A DNA stretch of 64,000 nt from Aurantiochytrium sp. KH105 (taxonomy: Eukaryota > Sar > Bigyra > Thraustochytrida > Thraustochytriidae): NCBI GenBank assembly GCA_003116975.1, contig BGKB01000004.1:496001-560000 (forward strand). Reading direction: 5' to 3'. Both the position numbers and the translations under genes were made by a program. The notes beneath the pieces were generated by a model. It was not told where the DNA came from. It saw only the letters and a list, made by a program, of their open reading frames with translations, and searched no databases. Within the stretch, counting starts at the first letter, position 1. Each line of letters opens with the position of its first letter. This document shows positions 30,016 through 41,400 of the stretch, piece by piece.

Positions 30016-31164
30016 TTAGATCTTGTCATCGATATTACGCACGCGCTGGCCGCGCGGAGAGACCACAGAGGTCTCATAGTCCATCCATTCGTCATGATCA
30101 GAGCCACCTCCACCAATGACCCAGTAGATCACGACAAAGACAATCGAAAGGAGCTGGACAGAACCAAGAGCGTAGCAAACAATGACAAAGTCCCCGATTT
30201 GATCGTCCATCCAGAGGTGCTGGATCCATGCAATTGCCTTGGCATGCATGATACCGCAATTGAATCCCAACGAGCCGTCAGGGGCGTACTCGGCGGGGAA
30301 ACCCACCATTGCCCAGTCCGGAATGACGTAATCGTCGGGCAGAATGCCAGCGAGACGGAGAGCAGCAATGACAGTGTAGGTAGTCGTGGGGATCTCAAGT
30401 TCTGCGCCAAGCTTAGCGTCGACTCCCTCGAGAATTTTGCAGGTGTCGCCCGACTGGACATACTCTTCGATCGGGTTGAAGACCTCCGGGTAGTAGCAGC
30501 TGCGCAGGAGGGCCTTGATGGCCTCAATGTGGGCCTTCTGGATACCCTCGCCATCGGGCGGGTACCCGAGAGCACAGTCATCGATGGGCTGCTGGAACAG
30601 GGGGATCAGACTTGAATTTCCGGGGTAGTTGGGAGGATTCGTGATTTCTGGGTTGGTTGAATTAATCCAAACGGGCTGGCAGCACACGTTGTAGACGGCG
30701 TTGCCGACCTCAAGATAGACACGGTCTTCCACCGCCACGCCGGTGGAGTTGGCTTGCGGAATAAGGGATTGTTCGCTGACGGTGAGAGTTTCGCTAAAGA
30801 GGACGGCGCCCGCAATTTGCATGGCGGAGCTGATGAGCACGAGCAGCAATGCCACAATAGCCAGAATGCGCTTCTTGGTGCAGAACGAGGCGATGCCCAA
30901 GAAACCGGCAAGCAGGACGACGGCGCCTGCCGCGGCGGCACCCTTGATGGCAGTCACGGAGGCTGGCCCCTTGGACGCGCCACCGGCAGTCCACGCGCCG
31001 GCCAGCGCATCGAGCTGTTCCGTGTTGGCTAAAACGCTCATCACGCCGAAGGCCAGGCCAACGCCTCCCGTGATCACCATGAGCACGCCCTGGAGCCGCA
31101 TTCCAGACGCCGGGTTAGCGGCCGCTTGATCGAAGCCCTCGCCATTGTCCATCTTGGCCATCAT
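30016..31164 (-). CDS. Tetraspanin-like four-pass membrane protein
   Basis: This predicts 382 residues. Four hydrophobic helices are visible: LQGVLMVITGGVGLAFGVMS (about 24-44), AAAAGAVVLLAGFLGIASF (about 75-93), ILAIVALLLVLISSAMQIAG (about 99-119), and VIVCYALGSVQLLSIVFVVI near 330-350. Between the third and fourth lies a large loop with a CC pair (NVCCQP), other Cys residues and Asn-glycosylation sites (NST, NSS). This is the tetraspanin plan of small and large extracellular loops. The loop is longer than usual and the canonical CCG is CCQ. The cytosolic tail is short and acidic then basic. A membrane-organising role is inference from family. The ORF offers ATG at 31164 and 31161; I keep the first. 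Confidence 0.75.
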   Translation of the reverse strand: MMAKMDNGEGFDQAAANPASGMRLQGVLMVITGGVGLAFGVMSVLANTEQLDALAGAWTAGGASKGPASVTAIKGAAAAGAVVLLAGFLGIASFCTKKRILAIVALLLVLISSAMQIAGAVLFSETLTVSEQSLIPQANSTGVAVEDRVYLEVGNAVYNVCCQPVWINSTNPEITNPPNYPGNSSLIPLFQQPIDDCALGYPPDGEGIQKAHIEAIKALLRSCYYPEVFNPIEEYVQSGDTCKILEGVDAKLGAELEIPTTTYTVIAALRLAGILPDDYVIPDWAMVGFPAEYAPDGSLGFNCGIMHAKAIAWIQHLWMDDQIGDFVIVCYALGSVQLLSIVFVVIYWVIGGGGSDHDEWMDYETSVVSPRGQRVRNIDDKI

Positions 31165-32499
31165 TGTTTGTCCGCAAGTACCTCACGGGCCGCAAACTCT
31201 GGCCGCTGGAGCTGGTGCGCGCTCGCTCGCTAGAAGAGCTGGAGTCAAACCTGGACCTGTTGCCGCGGGGCTCTCCCTTCTCTCTCCTTCGTGTACGCTC
31301 GCTCGCTCCTGGCGTTACCGGACTGCCTCGAGTCCTCTGCGGTCTGCGAGGCCGCGATGTCCTTTTGCCTGCAGTCCCGCTGCTTGCGGTTCAATTTGCT
31401 TGCTCCTGCAAGGCGCCCTCCGCCGTCTTAGGGCGAGCAGGGCCCGTCTGTACTGTACCCGGCCCCCGGAGCGGCCTCGGTCGGAAGTGGCGCATGCGTC
31501 CCCTCTGCGCCCTCTTCAGTCTGTCGCGGAGGGCGCGAACCCTCTTGGAGACACGTGAATCTGGTCTCCACCTGCGCTCGTCGCCCCGGAAGTACGAGTC
31601 CATCGTCATACGAGAAGGGTATGAAGTAGGTAACTCTAGCGATCGGTGTGATTGACACCTGCAGTGAAGGGCCTGGCTATAGGCCTCCTGCTGCAGCTGC
31701 TTCTTCGTTAGGCATGTGCGCGGTCCAGGAGCTGGACTGGTCGGTCGGCGGTCGATGAGTGCGCCAGAAAGAAGCGAGATCGACGAGTTCACTCAGGATG
31801 TCGAAGGATGTCGAAGGTGAGACTGATCCATCGATCAATCAATCGATAGATCGGGCACGGCTGAATCTGCACGCGCAGCGAGCGCAGCGCAGAGCAAGCG
31901 GCAGCGGCACGGGTGCGGACGCGTCTTCTTCTTCTTCTTCTTCTTCTTCTTCTTCTTCTTCTTCTTCTTCTTCTTCTTCTTCTTCTTCTTCTTCAAGTTT
32001 ATCTCTTTACTGGCTATCATAACAACAGAAGGTGGCACCTAGCACGTATATCGTCTGCCCGAGACGCGGCGCCCCCGCGCACGCATTGCAGCTGCAGGCG
32101 CCCGCGCTCTCGTGTCGCCCCGCGGGGCGCTCTCACCCGTCTCCGCTCCGCTCCTCCTGTCGCCGAGCCGATCGAATGGACGAACGAACGTCGCGGGCGC
32201 TCTCGAGCGCTCTCGGGCGCGGACAAGCGAGCACCTGCCCGCCACGGCCGTCGCGCGCGCACGGCCGTGGCCGCGCACCGCGCTGCGGCACGTGCGGAGG
32301 CGGGGCGGCCGCGGTGCAGGCAGGCAGGCAGTGAGTGAGCGCAGCAACAGGAGCACAGCAGCTGCAGCTGCTGCTACAGGCACGCCGCGGCGCGCGTGGC
32401 CTTAGGGTTGGGGGCGTGCGCAGGGCACGCGCCCGGAGGAGGTGGAGGAGGAGAAGGTGCCGCCGCTGCTGCTGCTGCTGCCGCCGCCGAGGTCTGAGG
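31165..32499. other. Intergenic with (TTC)n microsatellite
   Basis: This is 1.3 kb between two minus-strand genes: the promoter side of the tetraspanin-like gene and the 3' side of the IWR1-like gene. CATCAATCAATCGATAGATC near 31830-31850 is a short quasi-repeat. GC-rich sequence and CGAACGAACG tetrads lie around 32160-32260. I see no supported gene. Confidence 0.4.
31924..31994 (+). repeat. (TTC)n trinucleotide microsatellite
   Basis: This is an uninterrupted TCT/TTC array of 71 bases (about 23 copies), a GAA/TTC tract of the kind that can form triplex DNA. Confidence 0.97.
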
Positions 32500-33527
32500 T
32501 CAGCCCGAGTCGGAGTCGACGTCGAGGTCCGAGCCCGAGCTGGCCGCGTCCGCGTCCGAGCCTGCGCCGGCAAAGGTGTTGTCGTCGTCGTCGTTGTCGT
32601 CGTCGTCGTCGTCGGCGTCGGCGACGAGACCCTCGTCCTCGGCCTCGTCCTCTGGGTAGTCGTTGAACCGGTAGAGCTCATTGTCAGAGTCGTCGAGCTC
32701 GGACTCGGCGGCCTCCGAGGCTGCGGGCGAGAAGGTCAGGTTGGGACCTGCGTCGTCGCCGTCGTCGTGCAACTTGTCGAAAATGGCCTGGTCGCCGCCG
32801 CTGGGACCAAACAGATCGAGCATGTCGAGGGCCTGGTCCGCGACGGGGACGGCCTCCCCCCAAGGATTGAGGACACCGCTGTCACGCCAGACGTCGGTGC
32901 GCGGCGTCGAAGAGTTCGACATTTCGCGATCCCCGTCCTGATTTGTGCTTTCGTCGAGGCAGTCCCACTCGACCTCTTGGCGCACCACGTAGGTGTCGTA
33001 CACATACTCGGTCTCGCCCAACATGCGAAAAAGCTCCTCCTTCAAGTCGGGCAGTCGGTTCGCTGGGTCGCTCTCGTCCAGGTGTGCCGCAGCGTTGCGA
33101 CCTTGGCTGTCCACCAGCGAAGGGTCCGCTCCGAGTGCGAGATACTTGGCGACGTTCTCGGTATCGGCGTACATGCAGGCGATCATGAGCGCCGAGAGCC
33201 CATCGGCAGGGCGCTGAAAGTTAATGTCGCGCGAGGGCTGCTCGATCACCGTATTTACGAGCCCGAGATCCCCCGAACTGGCTGCGTGCCACAAGTAAAA
33301 GTCCAACTCGTCGTCATGTCGCCGTTGGCGCCCTACGCAGGGTCGCAACCCCTTTTCGCTCAGCTCCAAGTCAACGTACTTGAGCCGCTTCACTTGGTGC
33401 TGACGCGAATTGTTCGCTTGATGCGCTGCGGATCCACTCCCGTAGCCTTGGTGTGCATGACGCACATCTGCGTCGGGAACGAGTTCGCACATAAAGGCGC
33501 GCTTTCTGCCCCGATCAGTCTTCATCG

Positions 33528-33562
<35 letters not shown>

Positions 33563-33993
33563 ATCCCCCCGTTGCTGCCATCGTGCGTGGCCGCCTGTGC
33601 CCCCGTGGCCGAGGCGCTATCCTTGTTTACGCCCAGAGCCTGCAGCGAACTTGCCAACTCGTCCTCTGCTCGGACCCTCTTTTGTGGCAATAAGATACGC
33701 GCAGGTGCTTCGTCAATTTCGTGTCTCTTGCGTTTCACGCGGACCACGACTCGTCCAAAGCGTCCCTCAGACACGGAGGGCGAAGAGGAGGATGCGGTCG
33801 CTCCCACGCCAGCGCCAGAACTAGAATCAGTCGAAGCACGAGGTTGAGACCCTGATGGTGTCAAATGCGCGGTCGTAGATGTCCCCTTGGCATCAACGGG
33901 AGCAGCATCTATGCCACCGCTTCCTTTTGGCGCTGCACCTGAACCTCCATCGTCGGCCGCGTGCGCCGATGACGCCGTCGTCATGGACGCCAT
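32500..33993 (-). CDS. IWR1: IWR1/SLC7A6OS-like protein with inserted ankyrin repeats
   Basis: This predicts 497 residues. Residues about 80-105 carry the basic N-terminal pattern of the IWR1/SLC7A6OS family (VVVRVKRKRHEIDEAPARIL, then LLPQKRVRAEDEL). The C-terminal part has YVYDTYVV at about 330-337 and YRFNDYPEDEAEDE at about 442-455, the conserved IWR1 core. Between them, at about 224-304, are two ankyrin-like units (FYLWHAASSGDLGLVNTVI; GLSALMIACMYADTENVAKY followed by LALGADPSLVDSQGRNA). IWR1 binds assembled RNA polymerase II and guides its nuclear import. A poly-Ser run is encoded by an AGC repeat at 33531-33561, and the tail is very acidic. The family call is good; the ankyrin insertion is unusual as far as I know. 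Confidence 0.82.
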
Positions 33994-34203
33994 GGCAGTG
34001 GCGTTCCCTTGCTGTCGCGTCGTCGTCCGCCTCGAGGCGGCCTTTCGCTCGGAGACCCGATTCGTCGCTTCTGCTGAACGCCGCTAAGCGCTGCAGAAGT
34101 TACTCTCGCTGACCCCGCGAGCCTTTTCTCTCCAGCTGCCGCAGACCACCGCGAGGTGGCGCGCACGCGAGGGAGATCCGTCGTTCTCCGTCTCCTCGAC
34201 GTT

Positions 34204-34239
<36 letters not shown>

Positions 34240-34718
34240 CCTGGCCTAATAGTCAATCAATTCAATCAGCGCCCGCCCCGGCGCGTATCTCCCTGGCCTG
34301 CGCCGCCTCGCCTCGCCTCGCGCCGCCTCGCGCCGCCCCGCGCCCCTGCGCCGCCCGGCGCCGCCGCGTCTCGCGCGCGCGCGCCTCGCGCGGCGGCGAC
34401 GTGCCCGGAGATCGCGCCGTCGCGCTCTCCTGCGCGCCTCGAGATTTATTCCGCTCGCCCTCCGTCCCTCGCTCCCTGCGCCGCCTCGGAGCTCGAAGGC
34501 GAGACGCGCGAGCAGAGCAGCGAGCGAGCGAGCGACACGAGCGACAGCCGTGCGGCCGGGCGCGCGCGAAGAGAAAGCGGTTTGGCTGCGCGGCCGCGAG
34601 GCGCTCTCACCCTCTCTCTTTGTTGTCTTCCTTCTCTTTTGCTCCGGGCAGCTCGCCGACCTCGCGGCGTGCCTCGCCTGCCTTTACCGCAGGCGCGGCT
34701 CGCGCGGGAGCTCGCGCC
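33994..34718. promoter_or_regulatory. Divergent spacer between IWR1-like and DGF-motif genes
   Basis: The genes start back to back, so two promoters are expected in 725 bases. It includes the (GTC)n array and a GCCTCGC/GCGCCG-rich stretch at 34270-34400. Confidence 0.45.
34204..34239 (+). repeat. (GTC)12 trinucleotide microsatellite
   Basis: These are perfect GTC units over 36 bases in the shared promoter region; the same unit appears inside nearby coding tracts. Confidence 0.95.
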
Positions 34719-35363
34719 ATGGCGGGCGACGCAGCCGCGGCGCAGAGGGGAAATGCCCGGGACGAGATCGAGGACGACGTCGGAGATGGGTTTGGTGGTC
34801 TTGCCGCGCATTCTACTTGCGACGATGGATTTGGCGAAATCGACGTCACGATTGACCAGCAACAGCTCCAGCAGCACCAGGACCAGCAGCACCAGGACCA
34901 TCGCCGCCAGGAACAGAGCGAATTCGTAGACGACGATCTAGGCGATGGATTTGGCGAGCGCTCCGACGATGAGGTTGAAAACCACGACGGAGGTAATTCT
35001 CGGGAAGATGCCACGCATGACTTTGGGATGGAAGACCTGGACGACGGGTTTTGTCCTGGTGAAGAAGAAGATTTGGACGATGGGTTCTGCGCTGAGTTTT
35101 CGTCCGTTTCCATCGCTGGTGATGGATTCACATTCCCAAATGCTGGCGTCACTGACGATGATGGCTTCGGGTATGCTACAGCCCCGAGCTTTCATCGTCG
35201 CATCCCAAGTTCTCCCTTGTGCTCTCCTGGAATTGGGATTTCTGTAGAGAATGGCTCAACATACAATCATGTCTTGTTGGCGAAGGGCCACGGTCCGAGT
35301 CTAGAATATGCGGATGACAACGACGGATTCGGCGATTCAGATATTGAAGAAATCAAAGTCTGA
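34719..35363 (+). CDS. Small disordered acidic protein with repeated DGF motifs
   Basis: This predicts 214 residues from ATG 34719, the first ATG of the open frame. The protein is acidic with almost no predicted fold. It is built on at least eight copies of an acidic-Asp-Gly-Phe motif, often followed by Gly or Cys: VGDGFGGL, CDDGFGEID, LGDGFGERS, LDDGFCPGE, LDDGFCAEF, AGDGFTF, DDDGFGYAT, DNDGFGDSD. A His/Gln run (QQLQQHQDQQHQDH) interrupts the series. D-x-F and acidic F-G-type peptides are known short motifs for the ear domains of clathrin adaptors (AP-1, AP-2, GGA), so an adaptor-binding role is a hypothesis only. No family is recognised. Confidence 0.7.
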   Translation: MAGDAAAAQRGNARDEIEDDVGDGFGGLAAHSTCDDGFGEIDVTIDQQQLQQHQDQQHQDHRRQEQSEFVDDDLGDGFGERSDDEVENHDGGNSREDATHDFGMEDLDDGFCPGEEEDLDDGFCAEFSSVSIAGDGFTFPNAGVTDDDGFGYATAPSFHRRIPSSPLCSPGIGISVENGSTYNHVLLAKGHGPSLEYADDNDGFGDSDIEEIKV

Positions 35364-36172
35364 CGATTCAATAGGTGCATGCAGCAGGAAGTGGTATGGC
35401 GCCATCGTGTGACGCAGAAAAGTAGATACAAATCGACCATCGCATCCCGGATGATATGGCAATCAGACTTATGGAGGCGCGAGCGTCTGTGTATGGTATC
35501 ATTCGACTTGCAACATTGTAAAAAAGAAAAAGAAAAAAAGATCAAAAGGTCGTCGGGCATTTGTAGTCGAGACCACAAGTACCTTGCGATGTACTTTGCC
35601 GAGTCCTTGACAAACGCGCGTTAAGAAAGATAGTCATTTGGTATCTGAATACAGGGCTTCCACATCCACCCGTTGGTTCAGCCCTTGCGTCTCGCTGGCC
35701 TGCGGAAAAACTATAGTCCATTGTCGGACGTCTGTGGCTCCACACAGTGCCTTCCCTTTGTGTATATCGAAACCAGTCTCATGGCGGGACGGGTTCTTGC
35801 ATCTAGCGTTTGTTCATCTTCAGGGTTGTCAGGCGGAAACGTCTGTGATGTTGAAAAAAATCGTTACGACCTGGGGCTGAAGGGCCAAATGAACGTCGTC
35901 CTCCTGGTGACGTCAATCTCGCGCCACCAATGGACAGCCTGCGCTAAGGACACCGACCACCATCGCGTGCAGCCGTCAGTGTGCCCCAAAGGCGATGTCT
36001 AACCAAAGGCCAAGATGGACCCGATTTTGGCCGTTGGGAGGGCCCGGCCAGTGTCAGTGTCGTACTACTTCTGACGCCAGAGCTGCTATCCCACGCTGTG
36101 CAGACCAAAACTGACAAAAGTCGCGAGTGGCGCCACGCCACGCCGCGCCTCACCTCGCCACCGCAAGGGGCA
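35364..36172. other. Intergenic between two plus-strand genes
   Basis: This is 809 bases of 3' flank and 5' flank. An A-rich run (AAAAAGAAAAAGAAAAAAAG) lies near 35520-35539. There is no supported ORF or RNA gene. Confidence 0.4.
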
Positions 36173-37656
36173 ATGCTTGCCTCAGACGCTGAATTGGACG
36201 CGGACGCGTGCGTTGGCACGCTCCGATGGTCGAAAGAGAAAAAGTTCCCTGCGCTCGATGAGCTTGTCGTCACCAAAACAAATCAAGACAGAGACTGCGA
36301 CCGCGAGGGGGTCGAAAGCAGCAGACAAATTGACCTGAAGCACGGATGGCCTGGATTCTTTCGCACAAGATGCGGAAGCGTGCAAGCCGTTCAAGAGGCA
36401 ACCAAGGACCTAGCGCTTGTTGATGGTCTCTCATACCCTATCACAGCCATTCACGCCCTTGAAAACGTACAACCTCTCTGGGAAAACGCCGCAGCGATAG
36501 ACATTGTTGTAATGGGCGCAACATACAAAGCCGAGGTGCGCTTATTTCGCGAGACATCATACTGGACCGAGGTAGAGCGATTCTTCAAACAAAAGTATGG
36601 CAAGGTTTGCAGGCTTTGGTTCGTCGGCCCAGAGCTAAATCCGCCCTCGGCGGTTGGGAAGAGGGGAAAAGGTAAAAAGCGCAACGCGCAGCTGCCTCCC
36701 TCCAACTGCTGGCAGGGAGGTGTACGCGACTTCTTGAGAACCCAGAAACCTGAGCTTATCCGAAGCCCGCCCTTTTCAAAGGAGGCGACCGTGCTCATTG
36801 GATTTAATCCTGGTTTTGGATCTGGAGCTCGGGGCCTCCTCGAAAGTTGGCTTCCAGATCTCTGCTTTATTCGTGACAAAGGAATACCTTGCATCTTTAC
36901 GCAAGCAAATGATTTCTCCGATCTTCGAGGCGAAGTCATGATTGCTCGCAGCCTCCTTAAAACGCGCTTTCTTCTGACTCCTTCTGCCAACCCTTTTCGT
37001 ACGTTTGATTGAAAGCTTGATAGGATCGTCACTGCTTGCGCGACAACAATCACTAACCATGCGTAATTGCACGAATCGAAGATATGGCCATGACAGCCTG
37101 TGCCGACCCGCGCGACCCCACGTCGAGTTCATGGTCGTGCGGCAACTCCTTTTTCTATGCTATCTGTGGAAGTTCAGAAGATGATGATGGCGCACTGGCA
37201 GAGCCGCCAGACGCAACACGAATCCGCGTGTGCACGCAGCTCTGTCAGCGTTTTCATAGCGATCTTGCAGCTTATCCGCCCGACCAGATTCGTCTTGCGC
37301 CTCAGGAGATTACAACAGCATGGAATCTCGCTGCTATTGCTCCAAAAAAACTGCCAGACGCTACAATTTTATCCAAGCTTGACCCAATCCATGACCTGGA
37401 GATCAGATCAAAAGATCTCTCTGAAATTGAAACAAATTCTGCGTCCAGCTCTGTGGTCTCCAACAACGAGACATCGACTCAGTCCACCTTCGACGAGGGC
37501 TCGTCAGAATCTCAGGGACGACCTAAAGATGTGGCCATGCAATCGAGATTCACAGGTAAAGCTGATTTCACAAGCAAAGTCGAAGAACCTCGGCCAAAGA
37601 GTGACCAGACATCTACCGCCTCCCAGGAGGCACAGTCTCTGTGGTCGCTAGACTAA
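36173..37656 (+). CDS. MSS51 C-terminal-domain protein, two exons
   Basis: I join exon 1 (36173-36998, donor GTACGT) to exon 2 (37082-37656, acceptor CGAAG, with a CACTAAC branch-like site at 37051-37057). The 83-base intron keeps frame and gives 466 residues. Unspliced, exon 1 stops seven codons after the donor. Residues about 100-330 resemble the C-terminal domain of MSS51/ZMYND proteins: MGATYKAEV, VLIGFNPGFGSG, SWLPDLCFIRDKGIPCIFTQ, NPF at the junction, then NSFFYAICG from exon 2, where the family has a similar N-x-x-F strand. No MYND zinc finger is seen. MSS51 acts in mitochondrial COX1 expression in yeast, but this domain is widespread and the function here is open. The tail is Ser-rich. 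Confidence 0.72.
36999..37081 (+). other. Inferred intron of the MSS51-domain gene
   Basis: GTACGT donor, CTAAC-type branch site and AG acceptor; removal continues the conserved domain from NPF into NSFFYAICG. Confidence 0.7.
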
Positions 37657-38432
37657 CGTGAAGCTGTACTGTTTACTGTGCCCATGACGTAGAGTTGAAG
37701 AAGCTTGCTCTTTGATAAAACGCGATTATGCATTGGAAAGAATCTTGAGCTGTGGCTCGACTCTCATGCCTCTTGCGGAAAGAGATGGCCCGCTCCGTCG
37801 GTGAGTGTATGCTGCATTCACAAACCTGGCTGGCGCACACTTTTACGCTTCGTGCTGCCAAATGCATTCTGTAAAAAAAAAAATTACTTTCCTGCGAGAT
37901 TTCTGAAACACCTCGTCACATCAGCCCCCCTTTCCACCTCCCTCCCTTCCCCGCTCCCTTTCCACCCCCCTCGCGACGTGGCCGTGCACTGGTGCTGAGG
38001 CAACTCTGATTGAGCGCAGCCCCGTGCCCTGCATTGTCCGCCTCCCGCGCGCACTTCGCGCGTGGCCCATGACTCTTGGGCGTTTTCTCTAGTGACTGCT
38101 AGTCGATTTGCGTCGCATGTCCCAACCCGAATTTATTGTCCTCTCGAATGTCTGCCTGGACGCAAGGGGAAATGCGGTGGCCCGGACGATGCTTTTGCCT
38201 TCGGCTCGAAAGGTGCGGGAACCATCGAAACATCCAGTCGGCAAGCCAATCAGCCAACCAAGGCCACCCGACCCAACCTAACCATCAAAAGGCATAGTAT
38301 GACGAGAAGCCTTCGCTAGCTCGATATCGTGTCAGTCAGTGCACTTCCTCCTTCAAGAAGATTGCTGATGCGAGAGAGCGTAGATCCTGTCGCAAAGCCA
38401 GAAAAGATTGCACCAGGAAGCTTACTCAGGCC
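37657..38432. other. Intergenic between two plus-strand genes
   Basis: An A11 run lies near 37874-37884. C-rich and T-rich stretches (CCCCCCTTTCCACCTCCC) around 37926-37970 may belong to the promoter of the large receptor gene. No gene is seen. Confidence 0.4.
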
Positions 38433-41400
38433 ATGGAATGCACCATACATCGTAACCGAGAGCGCAACTGGAACCAGCTGGCCCTCACGCAAGCCGCTAA
38501 AAAACGCACTCCAGACCGAATCGATCCAAACAAGACAATAAAGGCGTCGCAATGGGTCTTGCTGCTGAGTCTTCTCCTTGTTGCTCTTTCTAATGCAGTG
38601 CACCAAGCTCATGCTGCAGCAACGCCGGCCCCCGTGCCGGCCCCATCGGCGCCCACGACTCCAGCCCCGACACCCATGCCGACGCTTTGTCTGTCGAGCT
38701 GCCCCGCCGGACAGTACAACAAGGACTGGCTCGCCCATCTCGAAAGTGGAACTTGTAAGGAATCGGGCAGCCTTTCATGTTTAGTTTGCCCAGGCGGCTT
38801 CTTCAAGACATCTGGCAACAGTTGGACGGCCTGCTCCGCTTGTGGGGGTCCAAATGCCTATTGCAAGAGCGGGAAACGATCCGTTCGATCGAGCGCTCTC
38901 TGCACGTACCGAGCCGACGTCCTCACCAAATTTAATGCTGACGGTACGCTGGCGCAGAGCGTCGCTGTGGAAAACCAAGAAGAAGAACAGTACAGTGAGC
39001 AAAATGTACGAGACTCACAGGATACCTGCGGAACTCCATCTGTCACCACGCCAACAATCGATTTGCAAGTCATCAAGCCGGCCTCCTCTGTCACCAAGGT
39101 GACCATCGCAAACTCGGGGACTTTGCCTTTGCTCTTGCACGACTTCATCTTACCATCGTGGATTACCCTTTTTGATAACACCAAGGGTTCAGAAGTATCC
39201 GACGAAGCACAGCTCTCGCTTGTCGTCGCTGGCAAGGCCAGTTTAGATGTCTATCTACTCGTCAAGTCGTCCGATATCCCAAGCGAGGACCTCGAGGAGG
39301 CAGATGATTTTGATACCAGCGGGGTCACCGTGGCGTCCACGTCCATCTCATTTGAGTCCTCGCAAGTGATCTCGACACCGGGCATTGCCAGTGTACCTCT
39401 TGAGGCAGATGTTACGGTCGAAATCAGCGAACCGAGTTTGTCTTTGCTTCCCTCTGAAAATACATGGAGCATCAGCATTGGTTCCATTGAGCGCCGCACG
39501 TTGGCGTTGTACAATATGCAGGTGAAAAAAATTGACTGGGTCGCGGAAGTCGTCTACAACTCCGAAGAGACGACCGGCTGGCTCGCAGTGAGCCCAACGT
39601 CGGGAAGCCTCGAACAGGGATTCAAGTGCACCTCAGGGGGTGAGGTCATCAGCACAAACGGGGTAAACAAAGCCGAGGTTGCGGTCACGGTCGATGGCAC
39701 GAGCATCGCGCCAGGATCTTACACGGCGACAATCCGTATCAAGCAATCTGCCAATCAAGCTCTCTTTAGTGTAACCTCAGCCGTCAAACTCGAAGTTTTA
39801 CCCGGCGACGTCGAAGCCCAGGAGACAGTGTTTGAATGGGAGGTCACTCAGGTCTTGACAGATACCACGACAGTACTCTCCGTATCGGAAACCGGAGAGG
39901 ATCGACGTCGTCGCCTTAAGCGGCAGCGCCGTCTCGCCACGACTGTGGATGAAGAAGACGACGATGACGAAGAGGTCATCAACGAAGTTTACTTGCCAAA
40001 TACGGAGCTGACGATTCTTCCGCGCGATCGCTTCGGCATCGACACGAATCAATTTGCAGACTCGGACACGGGGAACTTTAATGTGACCTGGTGGGGCATC
40101 AGCGCGGAGGCTTCCGACAGCGGGACGATCTACATTTCCCGGAATCCAATCGACAACACCTTTGTCGGCGACCTGGACATTCGACAAAAAGGAACATACA
40201 TGGTGGAAATAACAATGAGCGGAAGCGGGGAGCACATCAAGGGATCGCCCTTGTCTCTCCAAGTACACCCGCGCATCTGCTTGGACACCGCCAACTCGGA
40301 GTCGCATCCTGTATCGGGATATACCTGTGTCTGCAGCGCTGGGTATGGGAAAACTGCCGACTCGCAAGCTTGCGAACCGTGCCCTGCGGGTCAGCATCGA
40401 GACGAGTCAATGCTCACCGTATCGCCTTACTGTCGCTCTTGTGACCTGGGCATGTATCAAGACGAAACAGCTTCCGCAACGTGCAAGTATTGCCCTCTGG
40501 GACATCAACCTAACGCAGAGCAAACTGCGTGCGAGGCTTGCCAAGATAGTTACGTGGTGGACGTGGATTCGCCAGCGCGCAACTGTGTACCGTGCGGAAG
40601 CGAGTTTACAGTTGTGGATCACAAATGCGTTTGCAAGCCCGAGTTTTACTGGGCAGACGTTGCCAAGACTCGTTGCGCAGCTTGTCCTGTGGGCGCGTTC
40701 TGTGGATATGGCGATCGCACCACGATTCTCCCTCTTCAAGGGTACTGGCGAGCGAATTGGGATCCTATGCATTTTGAACCTTGTCCGGTCCCGGAAAGTT
40801 GTCTGGGCGTTACCGAAGAGGACGAATTTATTCTGAGGATACCCGAGGCATGGGCTTCTTTCGTGACGAGTCCGTACAACGAGACTTGGTACGTTGATGG
40901 AACTGCATCTACGACAGCGGCCACATCGACGCCTGCGGCCTCGTCGTTCCCATCAAATTCGCAGCAGCTCTCCCACACCACTGGCAACCGTCGGCTCTCG
41001 CGGCTTTGGGGTCTCGCGCTGGCATCCCAAGTGGGGCGAAGGACCGAAGCAGCAACGAGGAGCAGCGCGACTCAAGATTCCGACACTGCATCGCAAAGTG
41101 AAGACGGGGGAGACAGCACTGACGACAGCGACGTGCTTGTTCTACCAGCAGTACAGGAGATGAACGGCTGTGCCGAGGGCCAAGCTGGTCCTTTATGCAA
41201 AGAGTGCGCGCCTGGGTACTACCCTCTTGGAACGGGGGCTGGCTGTGTTGAGTGCGATTCGCTCGGAAGCACTGTTGGGTTTTTCTTGCTCAGCATCTTT
41301 GCTGGGTTCGGTGCTCTAGGATACCTCATCACACGAACGATTCGAGCGCGCGGAGCTCCGCGTCGTCGCGAGGTGATGGTCCTCAAGATCGTCTTGTCGC

